Shown one piece after another: positions 1 through 11,500 of a DNA stretch of 64,000 nucleotides. Under the pieces are notes generated by a model. That model ran no database searches. It was not told the DNA's origin and saw only the letters and a list, made by a program, of their open reading frames with translations. Origin of the DNA: Massospora cicadina. Lineage: Eukaryota; Entomophthoromycota; Entomophthoromycetes; Entomophthorales; Entomophthoraceae. Both the position numbers and the translations under genes were made by a program. The stretch spans positions 1 through 64,000 of the forward strand of contig JAKSZP010013596.1 of assembly GCA_022478985.1 (NCBI GenBank), written 5' to 3'. The number at the start of each line of letters is the position of its first letter. The first letter of the stretch is position 1.

Positions 1-462
1 TCTATATCAAAGAGCCTCCTCGCGCTCCAGATTGAGTCACCAATCCCAGCTACCCTCAGCTCCCTAATGATACCCATTGCAATGTGGACAATCCACACCA
101 TTGCCTTAGATGCGTTCAGGGGCATGGTCCCAACCATACATGGGAAATCAACAGGTTCCACGTCCACATACTGGAGCACTTCCAAGCCTGGCTCTATGGA
201 TATATGAGGCCAAGGCAACGGGCGCTCATAGAATTGTGGTTCCCACTATGGTTCCTCCACACAGAACCCTTCATTCACACCTGCTCCATAGCGGTGGAAA
301 CCCCCTCAGAGTAGCGCATCAGCTCCCCCCATACCTGGCAGTCCCTCTGGCAACAGGGGTAACCTGAGTACCCCGGGGTGCCCAATTTTATATATCTTTG
401 TTTTCCACACATACTCAGTAATGCCCATCCCCTGGTCGGCTTGCCTTGGTTAAATAAAAAAA
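1..462 (+). mobile_element. Tad1-like LINE, 3' end fragment (cut by window start)
   Basis: This is the last part of ORF2 plus the 3' UTR of the same LINE family found nearly complete at 42.4-47.7 kb. The nucleotide sequence runs parallel to 47190-47665 with scattered substitutions. The ORF2 C-terminus is readable to a TAG stop at 312-314 and ends in HTCSIAVETPSE, matching HTCSIAGETPLE in the long copy. The copy ends in TTAAATAAAAAAA at about 450-462, the family's A-rich tail. Its 5' end lies outside the window, so its full length and target duplication cannot be judged. Confidence 0.9.
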
Positions 463-869
463 GCAGTATAGCCTTCTTGTTGTATGTCTATGAAGCTTCC
501 ATGGAAAGTTCCAGTGATTGTCAGTCAAGCACATCTTTCCACTTATATCAAATGGCTAAGGAAATGATAGTTCCCATATGGATAATATAACCTCCTGGAA
601 AGAAGTTAAGGATGCACTTGCCAAGAATTTCAGCTCTAAGTAAAGCTTGAGTATGAAGAAGCAGGCCTTCATAAGAAATAGGACTTTATTAAATTGAACC
701 ATTAGCCAAGTTTACAGATCAATTCTAAATTGAGGCTCATCCTTACTTAGTTTGAAGATGCTCACTATTAATTACATTATTGCTTCTGTAATTGCTGTAT
801 TACACAGCAATCTTGATCTATCTTTACATATCATTTCTGTCAATAGTATCTTCAATTCAGATTTTTTTT

Positions 870-1052
870 CATCAAGAAGCCTTGCTAGATGTAGTCAATT
901 TTAATAAGAGTTTAAACTCAAAAACCCAATCAAACCCTAGGGCTCTTACTGTTGAAGAAACAAAGCTCAAGAAAGAGGAACATTTGAAGTTCAGTTTCTG
1001 TTTTAAGCCCAACCACACGGAAAGCAAGTGTCATAAGTTCTATCCACCTTAG
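870..1052 (+). pseudogene. Ty3/gypsy gag remnant with decayed CCHC knuckle
   Basis: A short open stretch has the look of the end of a fungal Ty3 gag: a Leu-Thr-x-Glu-Glu lead (ALTVEETKLKKEEHLKF) followed by a zinc-knuckle-like tail, CFKPNHTESKC. The second Cys, the His and the last Cys of CX2CX4HX4C fit; the first Cys is gone. No partner protease or RT is readable before the next element begins at about 1605. The identification rests on the motif alone. Confidence 0.45.
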
Positions 1053-1604
1053 CTGAGCAGGGAAAAATCAGTCAGCTTAGGTTCAGGTACACCTATTGCC
1101 AACCAATCTCACATACTAAAAAAAAAATCTAACAGGTAACACCTCTTGCATTTAGAGTCACTCAGACAACAAAATGAAGGAGATAAAAAATACTGGATAT
1201 AATTTGGGAAGTAACACCATCAAAATCAACATTTTTTAAAATTATTGAATGCAGAGAATATTTATTAAGCTCAGGTTCTAGAAAATATTTACCCCTATCA
1301 AGACATTGGTAGCCCTCATATAACTAAACTTCCAATGATGCTAACCAGTTTCTACCCTTGTTGATCAGACCCATTAACTGAGTTCACATTATGGTTGAGA
1401 TAAAACAGAGATACCTTAAGCTGTGATAAACCTCAATGCAACCGTCTGCCATTATAGAAGTATTTACTCTATTGCACAGCTTTGTAGGAATCATTAAAAA
1501 GGTAGAGGTGGTTATACAGAAAGTATGGATCATGATTAACCTAGATACAAGATCTCCAATAAACTTTATTCTGGCTTTTTTGCAAGGATAATGTTAGAGC
1601 TTAA
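1053..1604. other. AT-rich stretch, no feature recognised
   Basis: No open frame, RNA gene or repeat boundary could be supported here. It may be the decayed continuation of the gag remnant just upstream. Confidence 0.4.
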
Positions 1605-2195
1605 GATTTTGGGTGCCAGGGTAATTAAGGAATAGAATTTTCAAATTTATTTGTGATGTCATTGAAGTGAAGAATAGCTGTTAAGAGGCAATGGATATTT
1701 ACTTTTGATTCTGCAGAGTCTGATATGTAGGAAGCTATCCTGGGTTATGATAATTATATTTTAACTATGTAAAGGGACAAAAAGTAAGTATAATGATTAA
1801 GAGAAAACATGCAATAAATTTATTGTTTAAAATTTTCAATTTTACAGTATGGGTCAGTACCTATTGCAGATAGAGCGCATATGTCCTCTTTGTTTAGGAT
1901 TCTCACTCCTCGTCCAATAATAAGGTCAAATGAAGTCATCTTTTTTAAGCGGCTTCTGGATTTCATATTCCCTTTGTTATAGGGCTTTGGGGTTACAATT
2001 TTGGGTACTGAGAGGGGGTTGCATCAGGTGGCTACTCTTGAACACTAATTTTAATCCTTTCCCATTTAAGGGCAGGGGTCTATTAAGTGACAATTCATTC
2101 AATTTCTGAAGGCTTAATTCCAGTTGGGGATGTCTGACATTTTGTCAATCCAATTTATAGTATTTTTGGATTATTCTTCAGTATGAATGCTAACA
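1605..2195 (-). repeat. 3' LTR of the 1.6-8.6 kb element
   Basis: It aligns with 7921-8558 through several shared blocks, for example GGGGTCTATTAAGTGACAAT at about 2074 and 8444, and GTTTGCATCAGGTG-like text at about 2019 and 8383. Read on the minus strand it starts TGTTAGC directly after the polypurine tract. The two LTRs differ by many substitutions and small indels, which points to an old insertion. Confidence 0.75.
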
Positions 2196-2196
2196 T

Positions 2197-2210
2197 AGCC
2201 CCCCTTAAGA
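2197..2210 (-). other. Polypurine tract of the 1.6-8.6 kb element
   Basis: On the minus strand TCTTAAGGGGGGCT lies immediately upstream of the 3' LTR start, the expected place for the plus-strand DNA primer of an LTR retrotransposon. Confidence 0.6.
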
Positions 2211-2289
2211 TCCTATTGTAGGGGTACATAAGGGTGCAAAAACCTAGCATGTGTACAATTAACTACCATACCTTAGATGTCATTAGCTA

Positions 2290-3200
2290 TGGAATATTTG
2301 GAACCAGCCTTATATAGTACACAATAAGGCCCTAACCAGGAGGTGTCCAATATGTTAGGTCGCCCACCAGGGTGATGATGGGAGAACAATACAAGATTCC
2401 TGAAATTAAACGTGGGGTGAGAGGTAATTAGAATTAGATTACACAGTCTCCTTAATGGTTGTCAAGATTATCCTTTAGGTGGTGAGCACTTGTAGCCTGA
2501 TTTTTATCAGCTAGAGCCTTCATAGCTAGCTTGGAAGTCTCAGGAGCAGCGGAGTTCACTAGGGGGATGAACACTACTGTGCATTCAAGGCTCTCATCTG
2601 TACAGAGTTTGGAATGGTGACATCATAGTTATCTGGATATATCTTGATTGATAAGCTATTAAGGTGGATGGCAAGTATTGTTCCATTGCATGTAATCTGA
2701 TGCTGTCATATTATAGTAAAATATACTAAAGCACATCTTCATGTTCTACTACCCCATTAGTAGAAGGATTATAGGGAGCAGTAAAATTCTTATTGGTATT
2801 TTATTGAAAGTTAGCTTTTGAACAACTTGAGACGCAAAGTTCAACCCAATGTCTAAGAGCAAAACCCTAGGCATTTGTGTTAGGCGAAAATGGAGTTAGA
2901 CGACTAGGGCTGTGGCCTTAGCAGTAGCAGCAGGAATGGTAATGGACTCAACCCATTTAGTGAGATGGTTGATTGTGAGTAATATATATTGATGACGGTG
3001 GAGGACTATGGGTAAGGGCCCTAAAAAGTCCACATTAATGACACTAAAATGGCGAAGAAGGATCTACAACCTTATTATGATAATGAGGTCTTGTCCAATA
3101 CTGAGTCCTGAACGTTGTAATGGTTTCCAATACTTTCTGTATAATCTCAAGGATCTAATTTAATAGCACTGTTTTCTCAACTACTTGAAAGATTTCCTAA
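2290..3200 (-). pseudogene. Ty3 integrase remnant
   Basis: The minus strand near 2910-3030 reads DFLGPLPIVLHRHQYI followed by LLTINHLTKWVES, the usual start of the Ty3 integrase catalytic core (a VDFxGPLP and DxFTKW pattern). A second block, LLLDIGLNFASQVVQKL, at about 2830-2870 matches the SDxGxxF segment carrying the second catalytic Asp. Stops and frameshifts interrupt the reading and the C-terminal part is not recognisable. It lies between the RNase H remnant and the 3' LTR, as expected. Confidence 0.65.
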
Positions 3201-3441
3201 TTGCGCCATGTCCTAAGTTTAGGTGCCATTTGAAGATGATTTTGGTTTAAGATGAGGGGTGCACATATGGAGCCACTTTTTAAATTGTTTTGTAAAGCAT
3301 GCCGTCCTTTATCTGTGTGTTTTCAGAAACTAATTGTAGTTTTTTTATGGTTTCTGGTGTTTCCAAGTCCCAACAACCATGTCAGCCAATTAAATAAAAC
3401 AAACAATATTCTTCAGGTACTAATACTGCCAAGGTTAGCGG

Positions 3442-4560
3442 TCAAAATAATCCATCCACGTTTTGATGGGGCGCACCAGCACAGTGTATGATGGTAAAGT
3501 CATAACTTTGTAGTTGGAGAGACCATCTGGCTAATTGATTGTCCTCCTTCAACTTTTGAAGCCATTTTAATTTGTATGGTTGGTGACGATGGTAAAGTAG
3601 TTTCCATATTTGCAAAGCTGTAAGTGCTTGATTGAAAATAGTACAGCAAAACACCCCCACTAAATGATACTGTAGTTGTGTTTGGCTTTTATTAAGTTTT
3701 TCTAGAGTAGGTCATGGGTCAATCCACTTGCTGATCATCTAGTTGGGTCAGGATAACCCCATGACCAAATCATTGGCATTGGTGAAAGTATGAACGGTTT
3801 ATTTCTATTCATATGAACCAGAACAGGCTGGTCAATCAGGGCTTTTAAAGGATATTAAAGGCCTAGTCTTATTCTGGGTCCCATTTGAAAGGGAGGTTCT
3901 TATGTAGTAGATACACCAGAGGTTTGGCAAGGTCATCAAATCGTGAGATAAATTGGCTATAATATCCCACCATACCCAGTAACTCCTGTATGTCCCTAAG
4001 TCTCTATGGTGGTTTCATCTTCTCTATAATAGCAACTTTATCAAGTAAAAGTGACATTCCTCAATTGGTGGCCTTATGCCACAAAAATGATATTTCTAGC
4101 TTAAAAAATGAGCATTTGTGGGGTTTGAGTTTTAATGATGACTCCCAGGATCTGTTTAAGACCTGATAAAGTGTTCTAGGTGGTCTTTGAAAGTTTTGGA
4201 AAATATGGTGATCTTGTTGAGGCATATTAGGACACAGGACAACTTCATACACCTAGTATTCCATACATAGCATGTTAGAATGTGGCAGGGGCATTATATA
4301 GCCCCTGTGGCATGTGGGTTTGTTTAAATTACCCTTTGTTTGCAATTAAGGTGCACGTGACTTAACTTTAGGTGATAATTCAATCTGCCAGTACCCTCTG
4401 GCAAGATCCATAGTTGAGAAATACTGGGACTTAGCCAAGAGCCTTAAAAAGTTGTCATTTGTGGGCTTGAATAACTATCCTTCCAGGTCACTGAAATGAG
4501 ATCATAATACTCCAGAGTGACCTAATAACTCCTGTATTTTTTCTAAACAGTTAAAAGAGA
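3442..4560 (-). pseudogene. Ty3 reverse transcriptase thumb and RNase H remnant
   Basis: Minus-strand pieces in order: an RT thumb segment, LKLKPHKCSFFKLEISFLWHK, here quoted in part as PHKCSFFKLEISFL (4061-4140); the connection motif LLGMVGYYSQFISRFDDLAK (about 3900-3985); then the RNase H end, ARWSLQLQSYDFTIIHCAG followed by APHQNVDG (3442-3550). These are standard Ty3 pol signatures. The YxDD box upstream is decayed (VYEVVL in its place), so polymerase activity is excluded. Frames change several times. Confidence 0.75.
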
Positions 4561-4599
4561 AGACGCCTAGGGACTTCAAGAAGGTAGCAATCCTGAAGC

Positions 4600-5130
4600 T
4601 ATCAAATCCTTGAGCTTAGTAGTAACTTGGGCTTCTTCTACCTTACTTTTATATAAGGTCATGATCATATAATGGGTAGCATCTCCTGACTCCACATTGT
4701 GTATGACTCCTTTAGATTTAAAGTCATATAGGATATATAGAATAGATTGGAGTACTCCTCTAAGAGCTCATCAACCTTCTTTCTTCATTTTATGTTGAGT
4801 TTTTCTCCTATTGAAGTTTTGACTAGCAACACAGTGAAAGAATATTCTAACCTAGGATCGCTAAGGCTTCCAAACCCACTAACACAAATGATTTTGTCAA
4901 TGGGTACTAAGCATGAGTAGGCTATTAGGGTGTCAGGTCTAACTATGCGAGCTTTTGGAGTTAAGTTGGCCAGAAGTATATATATTGTGATGGCATATTT
5001 GGAGTCAAGAATATCGTGTAATGTAAATTTTCCTTTGTAGAAGGATTTTTAGCCCCTTGTATATCCAAAAGGCTTTCTGGTAGAATAATTACATGGACCT
5101 GGTTGTCTACTATGATCTGTTGCCCTGGGG
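4600..5130 (-). pseudogene. Ty3 protease-RT linker remnant
   Basis: Minus-strand text of about 100 residues can be followed (ANLTPKARIVRPDTLIAYS, then a VDELxEEYSNLF block at about 4740-4790). The second block resembles the segment just before the RT fingers of Ty3 elements, where a 'fLxEYxDLF' phrase is common. The protease active site itself was not found. The assignment rests on position and this one phrase. Confidence 0.4.
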
Positions 5131-5649
5131 AATCACTTTAGGCTCTGGAGGATACAAAGAATCCCCTCATTCAATTACATGAGGTGGTAGTCTTATTCAA
5201 GAATCTCAGATAAGATAGTTAAGCCAATCAATCTGGTTCTCCATTTCCAATAAACAGTTATGAGCTTTTATTCTCTCTTTACTATCCTTTGATGTTTCAA
5301 ACTCCAAGGAGATGTACATGCTGAGAAGGGATGAAAAATTTTCAGCATATTAAAAAAATATATTGTACTCTCAGAGTAATTGGGAACTAAAAGTAGCTCA
5401 TAATTGGGGATATCTAGAGATAAAGCTGAGATATAAGAAAACCTTTAAGAACTTGAGGGTGACGCATAGTAAGCCCAATGGATCTGGTGCACTGAGTCCA
5501 ATTGGTGCCATATATAAGTTATCGTGGCAGATCAGGCAAAATTTGATTTTGTTTTTTATAAATTGGAAGAGATTATGTTCACTGGAGATCCACTTTTAAT
5601 TATGGCGAGTACAGGGAACTTATGGACCTTGACTGCAACACAAGTAATT

Positions 5650-5710
5650 AAACTATCTATTAGGACTCTGGTTGGGACCATCTAGTACTAAAAAAACTAT
5701 CTATTGGGAC
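5650..5710 (+). mobile_element. 27-nt retroelement 3'-end micro-insertion with target duplication
   Basis: The 17-nt stretch at 5650-5666 is repeated at 5694-5710 with one mismatch (AACTATCTATTAGGAC versus AACTATCTATTGGGAC). Between them is GGTTGGGACCATCTAGTAC preceded by TCT and followed by TAAAA. The inserted piece matches the poly(A)-proximal 3' end of the minus-strand element at 50055-53596. This is how an extremely 5'-truncated target-primed insertion should look. It interrupts the old Ty3 gag/pol region. Confidence 0.7.
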
Positions 5711-5859
5711 ATTAAGGTGGAAACATGGGAGACTCATCAGAAGAATAAGTGGTATAAGGTATTAGTTATCAGAACTGTTTACCTCATTGTACCAGGGCTC
5801 TTCAGTAATAACCTCTTTGGGGATATTATTTTGAGTAGAGGCATAGTAGGGGGAGCGTC

Positions 5860-7900
5860 AGCATAAAAATCCTCTTTCTTCATGCTGGCCTCCCTTTTTC
5901 TGGAAACTCATTTTTCACCTCTTATGCATGTTGCTTGTAACATTCCTCTTTGGTGTGTTAATGGTCTTTGCAGTAGTAACAGATAGGCATGTTATTCTCC
6001 TTAGTCTTGAAAGCGTGTACTCTAGGTCTAGTAGGGACTCAAACTGAGGCTGGGTAGAATTTCAAGTGGCCATTAGGATCTCGTTTAGAGCCTCCATTAT
6101 TTTACAAATACATTTAAAGGTTCATTTGAAGTCTATCATGTGGAGCTGAACTTCAGGACAGGATTTGAGGGCATAGATGAAGGCGGTGATGGAGTCTTTT
6201 ACAGAAACTAATTATTAGTAACTTATGTCTGTGCTCTTTCATAAAACGTTGTTGGAAATTTGAGGGTCTTTCCCTTTTGTTGAGGCAAAGAGCCATAAAG
6301 GCTTGTTTTTAATTCAAGAGAGTTTGGTCATTGTTAAACTCCTGTACCAGAGCAGTCTTAACCTGGTACCAGGCTTAGAATTTACATAGATGGGGGTCAT
6401 AATCTTTTGGGCTTCTTCGCAAAGGCAGGAGTGAATATACTTCACTCTTTTGGCAATTGGTGGTTTTTTCTATAGCACTTTCATATGCATAAAAAATGAT
6501 TCAATTCTCTCTTGACCGGGAAAAAATTGTTCCTTGAAGTTGGGCTTGAAAGGATAGCCTGATTGTGCAAGAGGGTACTGATACCAGACTCAATGATGTG
6601 ACTAGGTCTGGTAGACACTGATTTGGCATATCCTTGGGGGAATTAACGGTACATCTGTCTTTTTATCTTTTCCAAGTTGTCCTGCAATTCATTCAAACAT
6701 CGTTCAAGAATGCTGGCGTCAGATTTCTGGTTCATTTGTGCTTTTAGGCTTAAAAACTTGGACTCATAATGGCTGACCTGAGCATCTAGGTTAGCGTAGT
6801 TCTGATCCATCTTGCTAAACCATTTATTGGTTTATCTCAAATATATGCTTTCAAAGTCTCCAATTTAAATTATAAAGCTCCCAAGGTAATGTTAGGATCA
6901 ATTAGGCTAACATCATGGTAAACCACACATCCTCAGGCAAATTTCTCAATTTTTTAAGGTACTAATCTTCTTGATAATATCACCTTGCATGGGATCTTCA
7001 GTTAGGGGGACATTTAACCCAAAGGAGTCAGTAGCCCTCTGAAACCTGATCTCTCTTCAGCCCCTTCAGAACTCTGAGTCCTCATGGCTCTTTGAGGCCT
7101 TGTGGCCTTTCAGGTCCTTTTGTAATGACGGTAGTCTGCATTTCAGTTGGTCAAACTACGCTTCTACTTGATTAAGACATTACACTAATGCTGATTTAAA
7201 AGCCTGGGTCTGTGGGGCGGCTTCTAACGAGGTGTGCTGTACATATCCACATACTTTAGATACCTCAATTTGTAGTCATTGAGTGAGGTGGGTCTCCATG
7301 TGGCTGATTATTCCTGAGTCCAATAAGAAAAATGATTACAATTATTGTTAAAAGGTGATGGTTATCTGAACTGCTTCACATCTATCCCTGATGTAAGTAA
7401 AGCAGCTCTGTAAAATCTGACCTAAGTGGAATTAAGGCTCTGCACCAATCCTAGATGGTATAACACCTCTTGGTGGTGTAGCCATACTAGCTAGAGGAGC
7501 TGATGAAGGGCAGGACGTATGAACCGGCGTAGATAGGGCTCTACTCCACTGAGCAGCTCATTGATTGCCAAGGTAGCTGAAACAAAGAGTCTCCATATAT
7601 AGAATAGGACAGCAGTAGCTTGTAAACAACTAGATAGACTCTCAAAAAAATATTCCATCTAAGAGTCATTTAATGGTGTCAGCTATGTTTCAGCTTGGAA
7701 ATAGAGCTTTTTATGATCCAGCATGGGTAGATTGAAATTTAAAGTAGCGCGAAATTCTAGGATCACTGGTTGTAAAAGTTGGACCTCAATTTGAGAAGTA
7801 CTAATTCATTGTGTAATGCCCCTCTCCCCATTTGTAGAAGGAGCTTTGTTTCTAAAGTTATCCTCCATGGTTTGTAATTAATTTACTAGTTACAACTTAG
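5860..7900 (-). pseudogene. Ty3 gag remnant with CCHC zinc knuckle and Gly-X-Y-like stretch
   Basis: The minus strand carries the gag of the old element. Near its C-terminus, at 5940-5981, a zinc knuckle reads CYYCKDH-stop-HTKEEC, that is CX2CX4HX4C with one in-frame stop. Upstream is an acidic coiled-coil-like part (LNELQDNLEKIKRQM, about 6660-6720). At about 7030-7110 there is a proline/glycine stretch (TKGPERPQGLKEP) also present in the plus-strand gag at 29.59-29.65 kb. It extends back almost to the PBS at 7904. Many stops; not expressible. Confidence 0.65.
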
Positions 7901-7903
7901 AGC

Positions 7904-7920
7904 CTCCTGTAGTGAGCACC
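7904..7920 (-). other. tRNA primer-binding site (PBS)
   Basis: On the minus strand GGTGCTCACTACAGGAG directly follows the 5' LTR. The same core, TGGTGCTCACTACAGG, follows LTR-like ends at 28832 and 55353, and in altered form at 39233. The complement ends ...GTGAGCACCA, as expected of a tRNA 3' end with CCA. I cannot assign the tRNA. Confidence 0.75.
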
Positions 7921-8558
7921 GCGTTTGGGCTTTTTTATAGTGAGAAAGCAATATCTTTAAAATTACGGTTACCCAGAGTAGTAAGTAATGGAAGTCTCAA
8001 ATTATTTTGGGATAAACTGAAGAGTGGAATGGCTGTAGATAGGCAATGTCAATGCACTTTTGCTTCTGCAGAGTCCAATACATTGGCAACTATTCTGGGT
8101 TTTGATACATAATATTGTAACTAAGTGAAGGGATTTAAAAATAATTATAAAATTGATAGGAGAAAAAACACAATCCCTTTATTAGTCAAAAGTTTTCAAT
8201 ATCTATAGGATTGGTCAGCATCCTGTGGCAGATAAAACACCCAGGTCCTCCTCATTCAGGAACTTCACTCTTCACCCAATAAGGAGGCTGATCCATGTTT
8301 ATCTCTTTTGAGCAGCTTCCTGGAATTTCATCTTCCCATTCTTCTAGGGCTTTGAGGCTGCAATCCTGGATACTAAGATGGGTTTGCATCAGGTGACTAT
8401 TATTGAACCCCTTTTATCAATCCCTGCTCATTTTAGGACAGGGGTCTATTAAGTGACAATTAACTCAATTCTTGAAGGCTCAATTTTGGAGGATGTTCAG
8501 TGATTCTTGTTCTGATTTTTAGATATTTTTAAAACATTCTTTAGTACAAACGTTGGCA
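7921..8558 (-). repeat. 5' LTR of the 1.6-8.6 kb element
   Basis: It aligns with 1605-2195. Read on the minus strand it begins TGCCAACG at 8558 and ends next to the PBS. It is slightly longer than its partner through small indels. Confidence 0.75.
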
Positions 8559-11500
8559 GGCACTTTAGTCCACTGAATGCTACTGATAACAAGAACATCT
8601 CAGATAAAGAAGTGACTTTCAAGACAGATAATTGGGTGGATTGCATTTATTATGAGATGATAACCATGAGGATGAAGATTCAGATAGCTCAGATTACCAC
8701 ATCTTAGGGGTACTTACCACTGTAGCAGTGCCTGCAAGGCTCCAAATACATGGAATTGACAAAAATGGGTCAAGTACCACTTACCTGGCATAGGCTAATC
8801 AACTCACAAGAATAGTTTGACATTGCTTAAAGTGAACAACTAGTTTTAAATACCTACAGTATCTTTGAGATATTAGATAAATACTTCCAACTTACTAATA
8901 TAGAAACTAAAATCTGGGATCTTTGAAGTCAGGAATTAAAATTCTAACAACTGAAAATCTTTATGTAAAGAAAATAACCAAATTTGCATTAGTAATCCAG
9001 AGAGCTAGAATTTGACTGTCACTGTTGTCAGACATTCTTCTTTCTAATCTAAGGAAAAGAATGTTGGAGGTATTGGTGTTCTTGATTCTGCTCTTATTAT
9101 TGGCCCATCACCTGCCCAATTTTTAAATAATAATGGGGATATCAACAATATGAGTTCCCATAACAAAAAAACCAAGTGGATTCTTGGTGGAATCCTAACA
9201 ACTGGAGGAATACAATTTATCATAAAAATTGGCTTAAAATGGTAAAAAACTAATAATAGAAATACTCCAACTCCTCAGTCAAATATGAGGAGTATAATAT
9301 CGCACAGATCAGAACCTCCACAAGGCAAGAGAATGTTACTCATTGATGATTGGGTGCAATTTAACCAATCATTGTCTGAGTCTAACCACCATTGAGGTGA
9401 AAAGATTTTACTCAAGGATGATAGGGTAAACATTAGCCAATCATTACCATCCAAGTCCAACTACTGCCGAAATACCCAATCATTACCATCTGAGTCAGAC
9501 CACCGCTGAGGTGAAAAGATTTTACTTGCTGGTTATTGGATACAATTCATCAAATCGTTACCACACAGGTTAGTTCTACCTTTAAAAAATTTTATCTTCG
9601 ATCTGATAGGCTGGAAACCTATATTCCCTAATTTAGAAGACTGAGCTTTGCATTCTTTTGCCTTAAAAATTGATGGTCTCAAAATTTGAACTAGTTTAAA
9701 TAGGAAAAGCTAGTATCAACAAAGGGACCTTTCCTGGTTTTGCCCTGCCTGTTTAATAAAAACATAAAAAACCAAAACAAGTATTATTTTATACTTTTAA
9801 TAGAAAGTTAAATATTCCATTTTAAAAATATTATTTGTGGCCTCCTATAGTGGATCCCACAATTGTCACAGGCGCACCAGTCAACATTGTGTCCTTCAAG
9901 CTTATTAAAAAATAAATTTATGCTAGAATTACAATGTCAAGTACATAACAGCTGGATCAGATACCACACTTTCCTAAAAGCCTACTACTCTCTGCCTTTA
10001 TGTTTTTAATAAATGGTCTAATGGCTCCATCAGTGGTTATGGACAACAATAATTTAAGCTTACTAAATAAAGTGAAAATTATCTTTAAGGTTGGCGCCAA
10101 ATAATCTTTGCCAATAGCACTGTGAACTTACTCAACTACCAAAACACCTTATATTCTAAGATGGGTATGCTAAGCCATGCAAACAGCAAACATGTAAGGT
10201 GTAAATGGATCAATCTACCTACTTTAATCATTACACTCTAAAGGATAAGAGTGTGAAGTAATTTCAAGCCACAATTAGCTCAAAAGCAGTTTACAGTTAA
10301 GTGAAAGTTAGACTTCAAAAATCTAACATGGCAAACAGCAAATTATGCCTCTTTTGATCAACATGAGTATATTCAATTATAAATACTCAAAGTACTCAGT
10401 TATTATGGGATCAGAGAGAAGGAAATTCAGGCCTTACCTGGGTTCTTTGATCTAGGCTACAAAATTGAGTTATTCATTATTTTTAAGGGACCTCAAAAGT
10501 AAACCAGTTTAAGTGGAGACAATACAATTTGACGCTCAAGTGAGATTATTAAGTTGTTAGTCTATAGAATCAGTACATGCAGTAGGAGGCTTTGGCAAAC
10601 TAGGATTTGTAGATTTGACAGACAAGGAGTTGAAGCATTTTAATAAACTATTAGTCAAAGTTGAAGACATATTTAGTAAAGACCCAAACCATTACAGGTT
10701 ATTCCAAGAAAACTTCAGTCACACAGACACCTAATCAGCTATACCATTTAAGTTTAATTTGTACCATCAATTCAGAGCAGAAGAAAAGATTATAACTAAG
10801 TACTGAATCATCTTATATTAAACTGCAACCTACTGAGACCTTCTAAGAACCCTGGGATTTTCCGCTGCTGCTGTTATTAGATAAGATGGAATGGAATTAG
10901 TGGTTATGGATTATTTCTGGTTGTTTGAGATCACTAAGAAGTTTTTATAATTACATCCAAGAATATAAAGCAGCTTAAAACGTTTAGAGAGCTCAAAGTA
11001 TTTCTCAGTGTTGGACCTGCACAATGGCTAATGGAAGATAGGGTGTCACCAGAAGCTCAGTAGAATTTCGCCCTGATCAGTATTCATGGATTATATGGGC
11101 TTTTGAGAATGCCACAAGGTCTTTTCACACCCCTACAACACATCAGCAAGGTATGGACTGGATCTTTGAAAAGTTGAAACTGACATGTGTTTTATATACT
11201 TGGATGACATCGCCATGTTAGTTAAACTTTCAAGGGCCACCTCAAACACAGTTAGGAAGCGTTTACCAAATTATAAGCTTCCAACTTAAAGTTAAAAATA
11301 AGCATTGTTCAGTTTTAAAGAAGCAATTAAAGTTCCTTAGCTACAATATCAACTCAAAAGGATTAAGTTAAAACTAAGAAAAGTCTGAGCAATAAAGACC
11401 TGAAGCAATTTATGAGTATTTATGGTACACAGTTCTTAGAAATGATGGTGATACTATAAGCTATATATACCATTTTGCAAAATGGCTATCCTTTAAAATA

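Larger units (their letters stand above)
1605..8558 (-). mobile_element. Old Ty3/gypsy LTR retrotransposon (complete outline, heavily decayed)
   Basis: Two related but clearly diverged LTRs (about 1605-2195 and 7921-8558, same orientation) enclose a minus-strand internal region read in the order PBS, gag, protease/RT, RNase H, integrase, PPT. That is the Ty3/gypsy order. Every domain is broken by stops and frameshifts. The catalytic YxDD region of RT can no longer be read, so the copy is dead. A 27-nt insertion at 5667-5693 sits inside it. The outer ends are placed by LTR alignment and may be off by some bases; no target duplication was found. Confidence 0.8.

Noticed and set aside
9315..9570. 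CRISPR-like array
   Set aside because: Units are long, imperfect and without regular unique spacers; the window is eukaryotic.
9843..9858. Decayed minus-strand PBS (CTCCTATAGTGGATCCC)
   Set aside because: The same bases read better as the start of the plus-strand protease; several mismatches to the PBS.
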